Positions 34,719 through 43,372 of a stretch of DNA of 58,331 nt are shown piece by piece (within the stretch, counting starts at the first letter, position 1; every line of letters starts with the position of its first letter). A program made the translations under genes and the position numbers. The notes under the pieces are model-generated. The model did not search any database and had not been told where the DNA came from. It worked only from the letters and a program-made list of their open reading frames with translations. Source of the stretch: JBJEDU01 sp051872395 (GTDB lineage Bacteria; Bacillota_I; Bacilli_A; RFN20; CAG-826); assembly GCA_051872395.1 (NCBI GenBank), contig JBJEDU010000001.1:1-58331 (forward strand). Direction: 5' to 3'.

Positions 34719-34741
34719 AAAAAAAACACGATAATTCGTGT
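34719..34741 (-). terminator. Terminator of tRNA-Gly
   Basis: Minus-strand ACACG and CGTGT around AATTAT form a short hairpin directly followed by a run of eight T residues. Confidence 0.75.
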
Positions 34742-34753
34742 CAATAATTAATC

Positions 34754-34827
34754 TGGAGCAGGTGACGAGAATCGAACTCGCATAACTACCTTGGCAAGGT
34801 AGTGTTCTACCACTGAACTACACCTGC
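34754..34827 (-). tRNA. tRNA-Gly (GCC)
   Basis: Cloverleaf on the minus strand: acceptor GCAGGTG pairs with CACCTGC; the anticodon loop reads TTGCCAA within stem CTACC/GGTAG; the T-loop is GTTCGATTC; CCA is encoded at the 3' end. 74 bases including CCA. Reads GGC and GGU codons. Confidence 0.95.
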
Positions 34828-34900
34828 ATTATCTTAAGTGCCTACTTATTATAACAAAGTTATTAAATTATGCAAATAAAAATTAGAAAGAAGATTAAAA

Positions 34901-36574
34901 ATGGTTACAAATAAACAAATCGCTGATGCAATATTTAAAGATGTTACACTGTCCCTCGATGATTTAGAAAAGCGTTATCCTATGCGTAATCTAGATCCAA
35001 ATGCGGAAGTGACAAGATTCGCTCCATCACCAACAGGATTTTTACATACTGGAAGTTTATTTACTTCTCTCATTTGTTATCGCTTCGCTAAACAAAGTAA
35101 TGGTGTTTTTTATGTACGTTTAGAAGACACTGACCAAAAAAGAGAAATTGTTGGAAGTGGTGCAACTTTAATTAATCAATTAAAAGAATTTGGTTTAACT
35201 CCTGATGAAGGATATTTTGGTGATTATGAGCAAGGCGAATATGGACCATATGTTCAATCTAAACGCGCGGATATCTATAAAGTCGCTATTAAATATTTGC
35301 TAGAACAAGGGAAAGCTTATCCATGTTTTTGTTCGCAAGAAGATATTGATAGTTTAAGAAAAAAACAAGAAGAAAATAAAATAATGCCTGGCTATTATGG
35401 CCAATTCGCTAAATGTCGATATTTAACTAATGAAGAAAGACTCGAAAGAATTAATCGTGGTGATCCGTTTGTTATTAGATTTAAATCGAGTGGTAGTCAT
35501 CTTAAAAAGATTAGAGTCAGTGATTTAGTGCATGGTGATTTTGATATTGCACAAAATGATTTAGATATCGTTATTTATAAAAGCGATGGTTTACCAACAT
35601 ATCATTTCGCTCATGTTGTCGATGACCATTTTATGAGAACCACAACTGTTATTCGTGGTGGTGAATGGATTGCGTCTTTACCTATTCATTTAGAATTATT
35701 TGAGGCGATGGGTTGGAAGGCTCCTAAATATGCCCATTTACCAGTCATTATGAAATTAGATGATAATGGAAATAAAAGAAAATTATCAAAGAGATTAGAT
35801 AAAGAAGCTGCGGTTAGTTATTTCTTAGAAAGCGGCTATCCTGCTGATGCATTAATTATGTATTTAATGACCATTGTTAATTCTAATTTTGAAGAATGGA
35901 TATTCGAACATAAATTTGACCATATGGAACAATTTAATATTTCTTTCTCAAAGATGAGTCTAGAAGGCGCTTTATTTGATATGGGAAAAGTTGTTTTCTT
36001 CTCGAAAGAAATATTAGCAAAGAAAACTAAATATGAAATGCTTTCTTTAGCGAAAGATTATGCAAGTAAATATGACGAAGAATTATTAAAGTTAATTAAT
36101 CTCGATGAAAATTATTTCATGGAAATTATGAATATCGAAAGAGAAAAAGAAAATCCACGAAAAGATTATTCAAGATTTGGTGAATTGAAAGATTTAATCG
36201 ACTTTTTCTATAAAGAGAAATACATTGAACTAGTTAAAGATGTTTCTCTTTTACCATTTAATCCTAAATTCACCCATCAAGATATTATTGATGTCTTAAC
36301 TCTTTTAAAACAACATTTATCCTTAGATAATGATGAATCAACTTGGTTTGCCTCATTAAAAGAAGATGCGTTATCTTTAAATTATGCAGCGAACAATAAA
36401 ATGTTTAAAGCTAATCCTGAAGCTTATAAAGGAACCGTTAGTGATGTTGCCGAAATGTTAAGAATTACTGTGACAAGTCGAAAAAATTCCCCTAACTTAT
36501 TTTGTGTAATGAAAGTTTTAGGGAAAGAAGAAACTATCAATCGTATCAATCAAATAATTTCATTATTAAGTTAA
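34901..36574 (+). CDS. gltX: Glutamyl-tRNA synthetase
   Basis: Charges tRNA-Glu. The ATP-site motif lies in RFAPSPTGFLHTGSL (HTGS replaces the textbook HIGH), and the KMSKS-equivalent reads KRKLSKRLD. VYVRLEDTDQKR (written FYVRLEDTDQKRE) and YHFAHVVDDH are also present. 557 residues is somewhat longer than the usual 480-510 and includes an N-terminal extension of about 35 residues before TRFAPSP. A tRNA-Glu(CUC) gene starts 55 bases downstream in the same direction, so enzyme and substrate RNA may share a transcript. Confidence 0.96.
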   Translation: MVTNKQIADAIFKDVTLSLDDLEKRYPMRNLDPNAEVTRFAPSPTGFLHTGSLFTSLICYRFAKQSNGVFYVRLEDTDQKREIVGSGATLINQLKEFGLTPDEGYFGDYEQGEYGPYVQSKRADIYKVAIKYLLEQGKAYPCFCSQEDIDSLRKKQEENKIMPGYYGQFAKCRYLTNEERLERINRGDPFVIRFKSSGSHLKKIRVSDLVHGDFDIAQNDLDIVIYKSDGLPTYHFAHVVDDHFMRTTTVIRGGEWIASLPIHLELFEAMGWKAPKYAHLPVIMKLDDNGNKRKLSKRLDKEAAVSYFLESGYPADALIMYLMTIVNSNFEEWIFEHKFDHMEQFNISFSKMSLEGALFDMGKVVFFSKEILAKKTKYEMLSLAKDYASKYDEELLKLINLDENYFMEIMNIEREKENPRKDYSRFGELKDLIDFFYKEKYIELVKDVSLLPFNPKFTHQDIIDVLTLLKQHLSLDNDESTWFASLKEDALSLNYAANNKMFKANPEAYKGTVSDVAEMLRITVTSRKNSPNLFCVMKVLGKEETINRINQIISLLS

Positions 36575-36629
36575 TAGTGATATAATTCAAATTACTTTTA
36601 TTAGAGAATTATCATATTCTTTAATAAAT

Positions 36630-36704
36630 GGTCCCATGGTCAAGAGGTCAAGACGAGACCCTCTCAAGGTCTAATCCCGAGTTCGATTCTCGGTGGGATC
36701 ACCA
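36630..36704 (+). tRNA. tRNA-Glu (CUC)
   Basis: Acceptor GGTCCCA pairs with TGGGATC (one G-U); anticodon stem AGACC/GGTCT with loop CTCTCAA gives anticodon CUC; T-arm CCCGAGTTCGATTCTCGG; CCA encoded. 75 bases. It is the second Glu isoacceptor in the window; the UUC form is at 53749. Confidence 0.93.
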
Positions 36705-36716
36705 AATTAGCATTTA

Positions 36717-36746
36717 CAAGCTTTGAAATTTCAAAGCTTGTTTTTT
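36717..36746 (+). terminator. Terminator after gltX/tRNA-Glu
   Basis: CAAGCTTTGAAA and TTTCAAAGCTTG form an uninterrupted inverted repeat followed by six T residues. Confidence 0.9.
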
Positions 36747-36756
36747 ATAAATCAAA

Positions 36757-36791
36757 TAAAAAAGCCATCCATTTTATATTAATAGATGACT
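36757..36791 (-). terminator. Terminator of the lactonase-GntP unit
   Basis: On the minus strand AGTCATCTATT pairs with AATGGATGGCT (two G-U pairs) and runs into six T residues. Confidence 0.7.
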
Positions 36792-36852
36792 TTATAAATA
36801 ATTAATTTTTTAAATTTTATGTGAGTTTTAACGCGTTATTATTAATTTTTGA

Positions 36853-38253
36853 TTAAATTACTAATCCGAGGCTCGCTAATAAAACAATTACTCCAGTAGC
36901 GATAATTGGAATAACTACTGTAACGATAAAGATGTGGAAATAACTTCTTGAATGGGTTTCACCACATACTTGTAAATCTGCAAGAATTCCTCCGCAGTGA
37001 GGTAAAGAATCTAATCCACCAGATGCAACGGAAATAATTCTATGCAAAGCGGACATATTCATTGAAGAGGTCGTCCAAGCAGTGACTAATTCTTCACTGT
37101 TAAGCGCAATCTTTAATCCGCCTGAGGCCGAACCTGTAACACCTGCTAATAAACAAACAGTGATTGCGGCGGTTAAGTAGTTGCTTCCTAAACCAATTAC
37201 CCAATTTGTTAAAACAGTAAATCCATTTAAATTTTGAATGACAGTGCCAAATCCAACAATCATCGCGAAATTTAATAAAGGAACAATCCAGTCGACACTT
37301 CCTTTTTGAATAATGGATAAAACTTCTTTGTTTTTCTTGGTGGCTATTCCATATATTACTAAATAAATTATAGAAATAAACATCGCAGTGCAAACGGACG
37401 CTAAACCATTATATTGTTTTGAAAATTCATATCCAAAGAAAGAAACATTTTCAAATAATAAGAATAATCCAATTAATATAATCATTGGAAGAAAACTCAA
37501 AATAACATTTGGTAATTTTTCTTCGGTTGTATCAGTCTTTTTATATTGTTCAGGCACTAATTCTTCTTCGAAGGTTTCTCCTTTTTTCTTTGAACGAGAA
37601 ATTTGCCAAAGAAGATACGCTAAACCTAAACCTAACATTATAAGCGCTGCAATTAAACCAAGAACTGGACTAGCAGTGGAAGTTGTATTTAAAACAGAAC
37701 AAGGAATAATGTTATTCACTTGTGGAGAACCAGGTAAAGCGGTCAAAGCAAAAGTTGATTGGCCTAAAGCAATTAAAGCCGGTAAGAATTTTTTAGAAAT
37801 ATTTGATTCTCTTAATAATGCAATACCAATTGGAGCGACTGTAAACGCGACAACCATTGCTGAGACACCACCATAAACTAATAACGCTGTGGTGATAACA
37901 ATTATTATCGCGGATGCTTTCTTTCCTAATATTTTTATAAAGAAATTAGCGATTGATTGAGCGAGTTTAAGTCCCGCCATCAATTCACCATAAATTGTTG
38001 ATAATAAGAAAACAAATAAAAATTGAGCGAAAGTATTTCCTGTTCCTTGAGCAAAGAAAGTAAGCGCTCTCCATATATTTCCTTCTCCGCTGACATTCCA
38101 GTTTGTTATTGCTGCAACAATTGCAGCGATACTAACAGCGAAGACCGTTGGAACTTTTTTGAATATTAAAAATATTAATACTGCTAAAGCAAGTACTAAT
38201 CCAATAATATTGAATATATCCCACCCACTCATAGTCAAAATTGGAATAGACAT
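36853..38253 (-). CDS. GntP-family organic acid/gluconate permease
   Basis: 466 residues with about twelve hydrophobic segments. TALPGSPQVNNIIPCSVLNT and VTGSASGGLKIALN are typical of the GntP family, where such loops line the substrate path, and proton-coupled uptake of a sugar acid or small hydroxy acid is usual. A strong AGGAGG site precedes the ATG. It follows the lactonase-like gene with a strong hairpin in the 83-base gap. The pair with an MBL-fold lactonase suggests import and ring opening of a lactone or its acid, instead of gluconate itself. Confidence 0.88.
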   Translation of the reverse strand: MSIPILTMSGWDIFNIIGLVLALAVLIFLIFKKVPTVFAVSIAAIVAAITNWNVSGEGNIWRALTFFAQGTGNTFAQFLFVFLLSTIYGELMAGLKLAQSIANFFIKILGKKASAIIIVITTALLVYGGVSAMVVAFTVAPIGIALLRESNISKKFLPALIALGQSTFALTALPGSPQVNNIIPCSVLNTTSTASPVLGLIAALIMLGLGLAYLLWQISRSKKKGETFEEELVPEQYKKTDTTEEKLPNVILSFLPMIILIGLFLLFENVSFFGYEFSKQYNGLASVCTAMFISIIYLVIYGIATKKNKEVLSIIQKGSVDWIVPLLNFAMIVGFGTVIQNLNGFTVLTNWVIGLGSNYLTAAITVCLLAGVTGSASGGLKIALNSEELVTAWTTSSMNMSALHRIISVASGGLDSLPHCGGILADLQVCGETHSRSYFHIFIVTVVIPIIATGVIVLLASLGLVI

Positions 38254-38290
38254 TTTTTATTCCTCCTAATACTGAATATTTATTAAATAA

Positions 38291-38316
38291 ATATAGGGGG
38301 ACGAGCCCCCCTATAT
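38291..38316. promoter_or_regulatory. GC-rich intercistronic hairpin
   Basis: ATATAGGGGG and CCCCCTATAT form a 10-bp perfect stem with a six-base loop between the lactonase-like gene and gntP. It lacks a clean T tract in either direction, so partial termination or mRNA protection with uneven expression of the two genes is more likely than full termination. Confidence 0.6.
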
Positions 38317-38336
38317 TATTAATGAATTTTTTTATT

Positions 38337-39125
38337 TTAGAACCATTCAGGTGCTTTTACTAATTTAGCAAATTGGACATCATCATGAGAGAAGATAACT
38401 CTTTCATCTGGAATGTGATGTTCTTTTTGAATTTCATGTAATTTCTTTACTGCGTCACTTGCTAAAGTAGAATCAACAACAATTCCACCTGGAACTCCTT
38501 CATAGTAGTTACTTGCCATGTTTGTCGCGTCACTTGTTAATAAAATGTCGCCACTTTCAAGTTCTACTCTAAGTGCCATAAGACCAGTAACGTGTCCTGG
38601 AACATTAATGACATGAACTCCTTTGAATAATTCTTGATCTTTATCGATTAAAACTACTTTCTTAGCCATTACATCGACTAAACTTCTAACATAGAAACCA
38701 AAATCGTTATCATTATCAGATTGATGGGTCAATGTTAAGGCATCTTGGAATTCTGTTTTATTGACATAAATTGTCGCGGTTTTGGCAAAATAATGTAAAC
38801 CACCAATATGGTCAATATGCATATGTGACAAGATGACGTGTTTAATGTCTTCGACTTTTAAACCAAGTAACGCTAATTGGTCTGGAATATTTTTTCCTGG
38901 TTCATCAACAACTTGGCAAAGTGGTTTGAGGGCATCTGGCCAATTTTCTTTATCTGGATCACCTGTATCATATAAGATGTATCCTTCTGTTGGATGTTTG
39001 ATTAATAATCCATAGAATGGTGTATTAGTCATATGAGTACCTGGCTCATATTTTCCGGCTTCAAAGAAGTTGCCGTCGCTATAATTTGATCCTAAATCAA
39101 GGATTGTAGCTTTTAAATCTTTCAC
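38337..39125 (-). CDS. MBL-fold lactonase-like hydrolase (AHL lactonase family)
   Basis: The start is a GTG at 39125 preceded by a perfect AGGAGG. An ATG 19 codons earlier lies in non-coding-like sequence, so the protein has about 262 residues. HMHIDHIGG is the HxHxDH zinc site; GHVTG supplies the next His, SDATN the bridging Asp, and SHDDVQF the final His. The opening (ILDLGSNYSDGNFFEAGKYE) and the overall length match the AiiA-like quorum-quenching lactonase family. The physiological substrate may be another lactone. Divergent from an AraC regulator and upstream of a GntP permease. Confidence 0.85.
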   Translation of the reverse strand: MKDLKATILDLGSNYSDGNFFEAGKYEPGTHMTNTPFYGLLIKHPTEGYILYDTGDPDKENWPDALKPLCQVVDEPGKNIPDQLALLGLKVEDIKHVILSHMHIDHIGGLHYFAKTATIYVNKTEFQDALTLTHQSDNDNDFGFYVRSLVDVMAKKVVLIDKDQELFKGVHVINVPGHVTGLMALRVELESGDILLTSDATNMASNYYEGVPGGIVVDSTLASDAVKKLHEIQKEHHIPDERVIFSHDDVQFAKLVKAPEWF

Positions 39126-39249
39126 TATATTTTCCTCCTGGAAGATTAATTTTATTTTAATTTTAAAAATAGCAACATTCAATTATTTTTTAAGTGATAA
39201 TATAATAAAGTTGCTATGAATTATATGAAATATATTGTATTTTTTTATG

Positions 39250-39280
39250 TTTTTAAAGCAATTTTTTAATATTTTTAAAG
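39250..39280. promoter_or_regulatory. Direct repeats in the AraC/lactonase divergent region
   Basis: TTTTTAAAG occurs at 39250-39258 and 39272-39280, 22 bases start to start, about two helical turns. This spacing suits an AraC-type dimer. The surrounding sequence is very AT-rich, so chance is a real alternative. Confidence 0.35.
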
Positions 39281-39325
39281 TAAAAATAAAAATTAAATGA
39301 TAAAATAAAATAAAGGAATAACAAA

Positions 39326-40201
39326 ATGAATAAAGAGAAAAATTCTTTAGAATCTTTAGAAAAAAGTTTTTTAGAAAAAGAAGAGAGTTATCGCTTCTAT
39401 CAAGAGGATGATTCAAAATTTCGTTTTGTCAATTTGCATGAGCATAATTTTTATGAATTATTTTTCTATATTTCTGGTTCAGTTGACTATGTTATTGAAC
39501 AAGGTGTCTTTCCTTTAAAAGATTTTGATTTAGTTATTGTTCCTCCTCATTGTTTGCATCAATTGATTGTTCATGATGAAAATGTTACATATCGAAGAAA
39601 TGTCTTATGGATATATCCTCAATATGTTAAAAAGATTTCCTCTTCTGTCACTGATTTATTAACTAGAATTGAAACATTTAATAAAAATGGTAATTATATA
39701 ATTCGTGATTTAGATTTTGCTTTATCTTTAATGCCTTTGACTGAAAAGATAAATGAGATTAATTCTTCTTCGATGTATGGAAAAGATTTATTAATTGAAA
39801 ATATCTTTCGAGAAATATTTATATTAATTAATCAATATATTGAAACTAATGATGTCATTAAATTTACACCAGTTGGTAATCCAATAATTTTAAAAGCAAT
39901 AGATTATATTGAATCTCATATTAAAGAAAAAATAATTATTAAAGATTTATCTGATTATGTCGGATTAAATGAATATTATCTATCACATTTATTTAAAAAA
40001 GTAGTTGGTTCGACAATTCATCAATATATCAATAAGAAAAGACTTAATATTGCTAAAGGATATTTAGATGAAAATAAGTCTTTAAAATATATAGCTGAAA
40101 TGACTGGTTTTAGTGATGTTTCTCATTTTATTCAAGCATTCAAAAAGGAATATACCATCACTCCTAAAAAATATATTCAATTAATTAATAAGTTAAATTA
40201 A
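39326..40201 (+). CDS. AraC-family transcription regulator
   Basis: 291 residues. The N-terminal part (about 30-110) is a cupin-like sensor domain (HEHNFYELFFYISGSVDYVIEQ, IVPPHCLHQL). The C-terminal 100 residues hold the two helix-turn-helix units, with LSDYVGLNEYYLSHLFKKVV and IAEMTGFSDVSHFIQAFKKE as the recognition parts. It is transcribed away from the lactonase-GntP unit, so it is the obvious candidate regulator of that unit, with the ligand bound by the cupin domain. Converges on the SNF2 gene with 13 bases between stops. Confidence 0.92.
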   Translation: MNKEKNSLESLEKSFLEKEESYRFYQEDDSKFRFVNLHEHNFYELFFYISGSVDYVIEQGVFPLKDFDLVIVPPHCLHQLIVHDENVTYRRNVLWIYPQYVKKISSSVTDLLTRIETFNKNGNYIIRDLDFALSLMPLTEKINEINSSSMYGKDLLIENIFREIFILINQYIETNDVIKFTPVGNPIILKAIDYIESHIKEKIIIKDLSDYVGLNEYYLSHLFKKVVGSTIHQYINKKRLNIAKGYLDENKSLKYIAEMTGFSDVSHFIQAFKKEYTITPKKYIQLINKLN

Positions 40202-40214
40202 TAATAAATAAATA

Positions 40215-43200
40215 TTAAGATAATAAAAATTTAATATCTTCTTTATTTAATCCCATAACTCCTTCTTCACCAGTTTTAATTACGGAGTTATATAAATCTT
40301 TTTTTCTTTGTTGCAGAGATAATACTTTTTCTTCGATAGTGTCAAATGCAATAAATTTATAAACGAATACTGGACGAGTTTGACCAATACGATACGCGCG
40401 ATCAGTTGCCTGTTCTTCACTGGCTAAATTCCACCAAGGATCAATATGGATGACAATATCTGCGCCTTGTAAATTTAAACCGATACCCCCAGCTTTTAAT
40501 GACACTAACATGACATTTACTGAAGTTTCATTATTAAATTTATTCGCTAAAGATAATCGAAGTTCACCATTGGTTTGACCAGAAATATAATAAGAGGAAA
40601 TATTTTCACTATCGAGATAATTTCTTAAATGTTCAAGCACTGTGGTAAATGAAGAAAATACCAATACTTTATGATTATTTTGAAGTGAGTTTTTTATCGT
40701 ATCAATGGTGATAGAAATTTTTGAACTCATTTCATCATAATTTTCAATAAATGAAGATGGGTCGACACATATTTGTCGAAGTTTTGTTAAAGCAGATAAG
40801 ACTGAAATTTGAGATATTTCATCGTTATTAAAAACATTCGCTCTCGCCTTTGCTAGATACGCTGTATAAAGTTCTTTTTGTTTTTCTGTTAGTGTGACTT
40901 TAATAACATTCGTAGTTTTTGGTGGTAAAGAAGAAAGGACTTCTGTTTTAGTTCTTCTTAAAATAAATGGTTTAACTTTTTTGGATAGCTCTTCTTTAGA
41001 AGAATCTTCCTTTTCATATTCTTTTCTAAATTTTTCATATGATGGAAGATATCCCGGCATTAAAAAGTCAAAAATTGACCATAAATCAGATAAAGAATTT
41101 TCAATAGGAGTTCCACTTAAGGCGAAACGATTTTTGCTTTCGATTTCTTTGACTGCTTTCGATTTTAAAGCGGAAGCATTTTTGATATATTGCGCTTCAT
41201 CTAAAATCAAAGCATTAAATTTCTTATTTTCATAAATGTCATTATCGAGTCTTAACATATCGTAAGATGTAATGAATATTTCTTTTTTGTGATTATCGAT
41301 ACTATTTATTAGATTTGTTCGTTCTTTTTTATTTCCATCAATAATAGTTACATTGATATTTTGTTTCCATTTTTTAAATTCATCTTTCCAGTTATAAATG
41401 ACACTTTTTGGGGAAACAATTAAAACAGGTTCTTCTTCTTTTAATAAAGATAAATAAGAGATTGTTTCTAAAGTTTTTCCTAGTCCCATATCATCTGCTA
41501 AAACGCCAGAAAGATGATATTTTGAAAGAACACTCATCCATTTTATAGCGTCAAGTTGATAATCTCTTAAGTTTTCTAATAAATCTTTACTTAAATTTAG
41601 TTCATAGTTTTTAAAATCTTTAATATCATTAAATGCCTTTATTAAATAATCATTCATTTCAATATTGAAGTTGTCACTTGAAAAGGCTTTAAGTTTTAAT
41701 GCTTCAAAAAATGGTAATTTTTCTTTCGCTAAATCTTTATCTAATTTAAATTCATTTTTAATTTCATTAACTTTTTTAATATTTTCATCATCTAATAAGA
41801 TAATGTCATTATTGAGTCGGAAAAATTTCTTCTTTTTGTTATAAGCTTGTAATATTTGAACAATTTGTTCGGTAGTGTAGTCATTACAAAACAAAGAAAG
41901 AGAGAGGAAGTTTTCTTTTCCGTTTACTTTGATATTTACTTTTCCAACAGATTTTACATTTTTATTAATTAAAGCATCGTTAAGATATAAATCACAGACT
42001 TTTCTTAGTTGAGTTAGGTCAGCTTTTAAAAATAATAGAATGGTATCTTCATCTTTAATTTCACCATTTTCCACTCCACCTAAAGAGGTTAAAATTTGAA
42101 TGAATAAATCTCTGATGATTTTTGTGTATGAATTATTATCAAAATTCATTGAATCAGTGATTTCATTTTCATTGTAAAAATACGCAGTTTTAAATATTAA
42201 AGTATTTTTATCTGTTAGTTCGATATATAGACGTATTGAAAAGGAGGGATTATCTTCTTTTTTAATATTGACATCAATGACATCTTTAGAAATTCGAGGC
42301 AATACTTTTTCATTAAATAAGTCTTTTACATATTCAAAAGATTCCTTATTGTATTCAGATTGAAAGTACATTAATTTCGCTAATTCTTCACTATCAAAAT
42401 CTAGGATTTGTGCTTTATCTTCATCTTTATATATAACGATCGCGCTATTTAAATAATTACCATAAAAGATATATGGCTTAAGTTCATGTGAATAATTAAT
42501 ATTTCCGTTCGTATCTATTTTAGCGTCGACTTTGATTCGTTCTAAATTATATTCTTTGCCATTAAATGTAAATAGTTTATCTTGAATTAATAAAAGTAAT
42601 TCGGTAATGATAGAATTGTTAGTAATTATATCGTTATATAAGGAATTATTAAGCAATAACGATATTTTTTCTATGAATTTGCTACTATTTTCATCAAATG
42701 AAGATGGATATAATTCTTCCTCGATTTTACTAGAAATTTTATATTTGGAATGTTCAGCGTATTTAGCTAAGAAATTTCTTAAATTACTAATTTTATATTT
42801 TCTGGAATTTCCTTTTGCGATATGTAGAGTTAATTCATAAACATCATTATCGAAAACAAAATCATGTCTATTTTTTTCAATTGTTAAATATACTGATAAT
42901 AATTCTTTGTCCTCTTTTAGCGATGAGTCTTTAGCTTTGATAGATTTTATATTATCGATATTAAATAATTTAATGAATTCCAATCTAATGGAGTTTCTTT
43001 TAGCTTTTTCAGTATTAGATAAGTTTAATATCGCTTGTTTATCTTTATTTAAATCGACAAACCTATCCAAAAAGTTTTTGTTTTCTTTTAAATCTTTTCT
43101 TTCTAATTCATATAAATATACACTGCAAGAAAGTTTTAATAAATCATTTTTATTTTGACAATAATAATCGCTACTAGATGTAATCGTAGATAGGTTAAAT

Positions 43201-43370
43201 TCTAAGTTTATATCAAATATAGGGGAATACGCTTTAACACATAAATCATCATTGATATTAAGTGAATAATATAAATTAATTTTATTATTATTTAGACATT
43301 TAAAAAGATAAAAGTCTTTGACCATTTCTTTGTACTTTAAATATGTATTTTTATCGATTTGAATTACCAT
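40215..43370 (-). CDS. SNF2-family helicase (YwqA-like)
   Basis: 1051 residues. The N-terminal half is the SNF2-associated region of bacterial members. The ATPase core starts near 605: YQLDAIKWM, GVLADDMGLGKTLETISYLS (Walker A), LILDEAQYIKN (DEAQ box), RFALSGTPIEN and LWSIFDFLMPGYLP, then the helicase C domain with LVSLKAGGIGLNLQGAD and IDPWWNLASEEQATDRAYRI. Such proteins are double-strand DNA translocases that remodel DNA-protein complexes. A SWIM zinc-finger gene ends 2 bases before its start, as in the ywqB-ywqA pair of Bacillus. Confidence 0.93.
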   Translation of the reverse strand: MVIQIDKNTYLKYKEMVKDFYLFKCLNNNKINLYYSLNINDDLCVKAYSPIFDINLEFNLSTITSSSDYYCQNKNDLLKLSCSVYLYELERKDLKENKNFLDRFVDLNKDKQAILNLSNTEKAKRNSIRLEFIKLFNIDNIKSIKAKDSSLKEDKELLSVYLTIEKNRHDFVFDNDVYELTLHIAKGNSRKYKISNLRNFLAKYAEHSKYKISSKIEEELYPSSFDENSSKFIEKISLLLNNSLYNDIITNNSIITELLLLIQDKLFTFNGKEYNLERIKVDAKIDTNGNINYSHELKPYIFYGNYLNSAIVIYKDEDKAQILDFDSEELAKLMYFQSEYNKESFEYVKDLFNEKVLPRISKDVIDVNIKKEDNPSFSIRLYIELTDKNTLIFKTAYFYNENEITDSMNFDNNSYTKIIRDLFIQILTSLGGVENGEIKDEDTILLFLKADLTQLRKVCDLYLNDALINKNVKSVGKVNIKVNGKENFLSLSLFCNDYTTEQIVQILQAYNKKKKFFRLNNDIILLDDENIKKVNEIKNEFKLDKDLAKEKLPFFEALKLKAFSSDNFNIEMNDYLIKAFNDIKDFKNYELNLSKDLLENLRDYQLDAIKWMSVLSKYHLSGVLADDMGLGKTLETISYLSLLKEEEPVLIVSPKSVIYNWKDEFKKWKQNINVTIIDGNKKERTNLINSIDNHKKEIFITSYDMLRLDNDIYENKKFNALILDEAQYIKNASALKSKAVKEIESKNRFALSGTPIENSLSDLWSIFDFLMPGYLPSYEKFRKEYEKEDSSKEELSKKVKPFILRRTKTEVLSSLPPKTTNVIKVTLTEKQKELYTAYLAKARANVFNNDEISQISVLSALTKLRQICVDPSSFIENYDEMSSKISITIDTIKNSLQNNHKVLVFSSFTTVLEHLRNYLDSENISSYYISGQTNGELRLSLANKFNNETSVNVMLVSLKAGGIGLNLQGADIVIHIDPWWNLASEEQATDRAYRIGQTRPVFVYKFIAFDTIEEKVLSLQQRKKDLYNSVIKTGEEGVMGLNKEDIKFLLS

Positions 43371-43372
43371 GA

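Noticed and set aside
37388..37876. 162-residue plus-strand frame opposite the GntP permease.
   Set aside because: Antisense to a clear permease; composition reflects the complement of hydrophobic codons.
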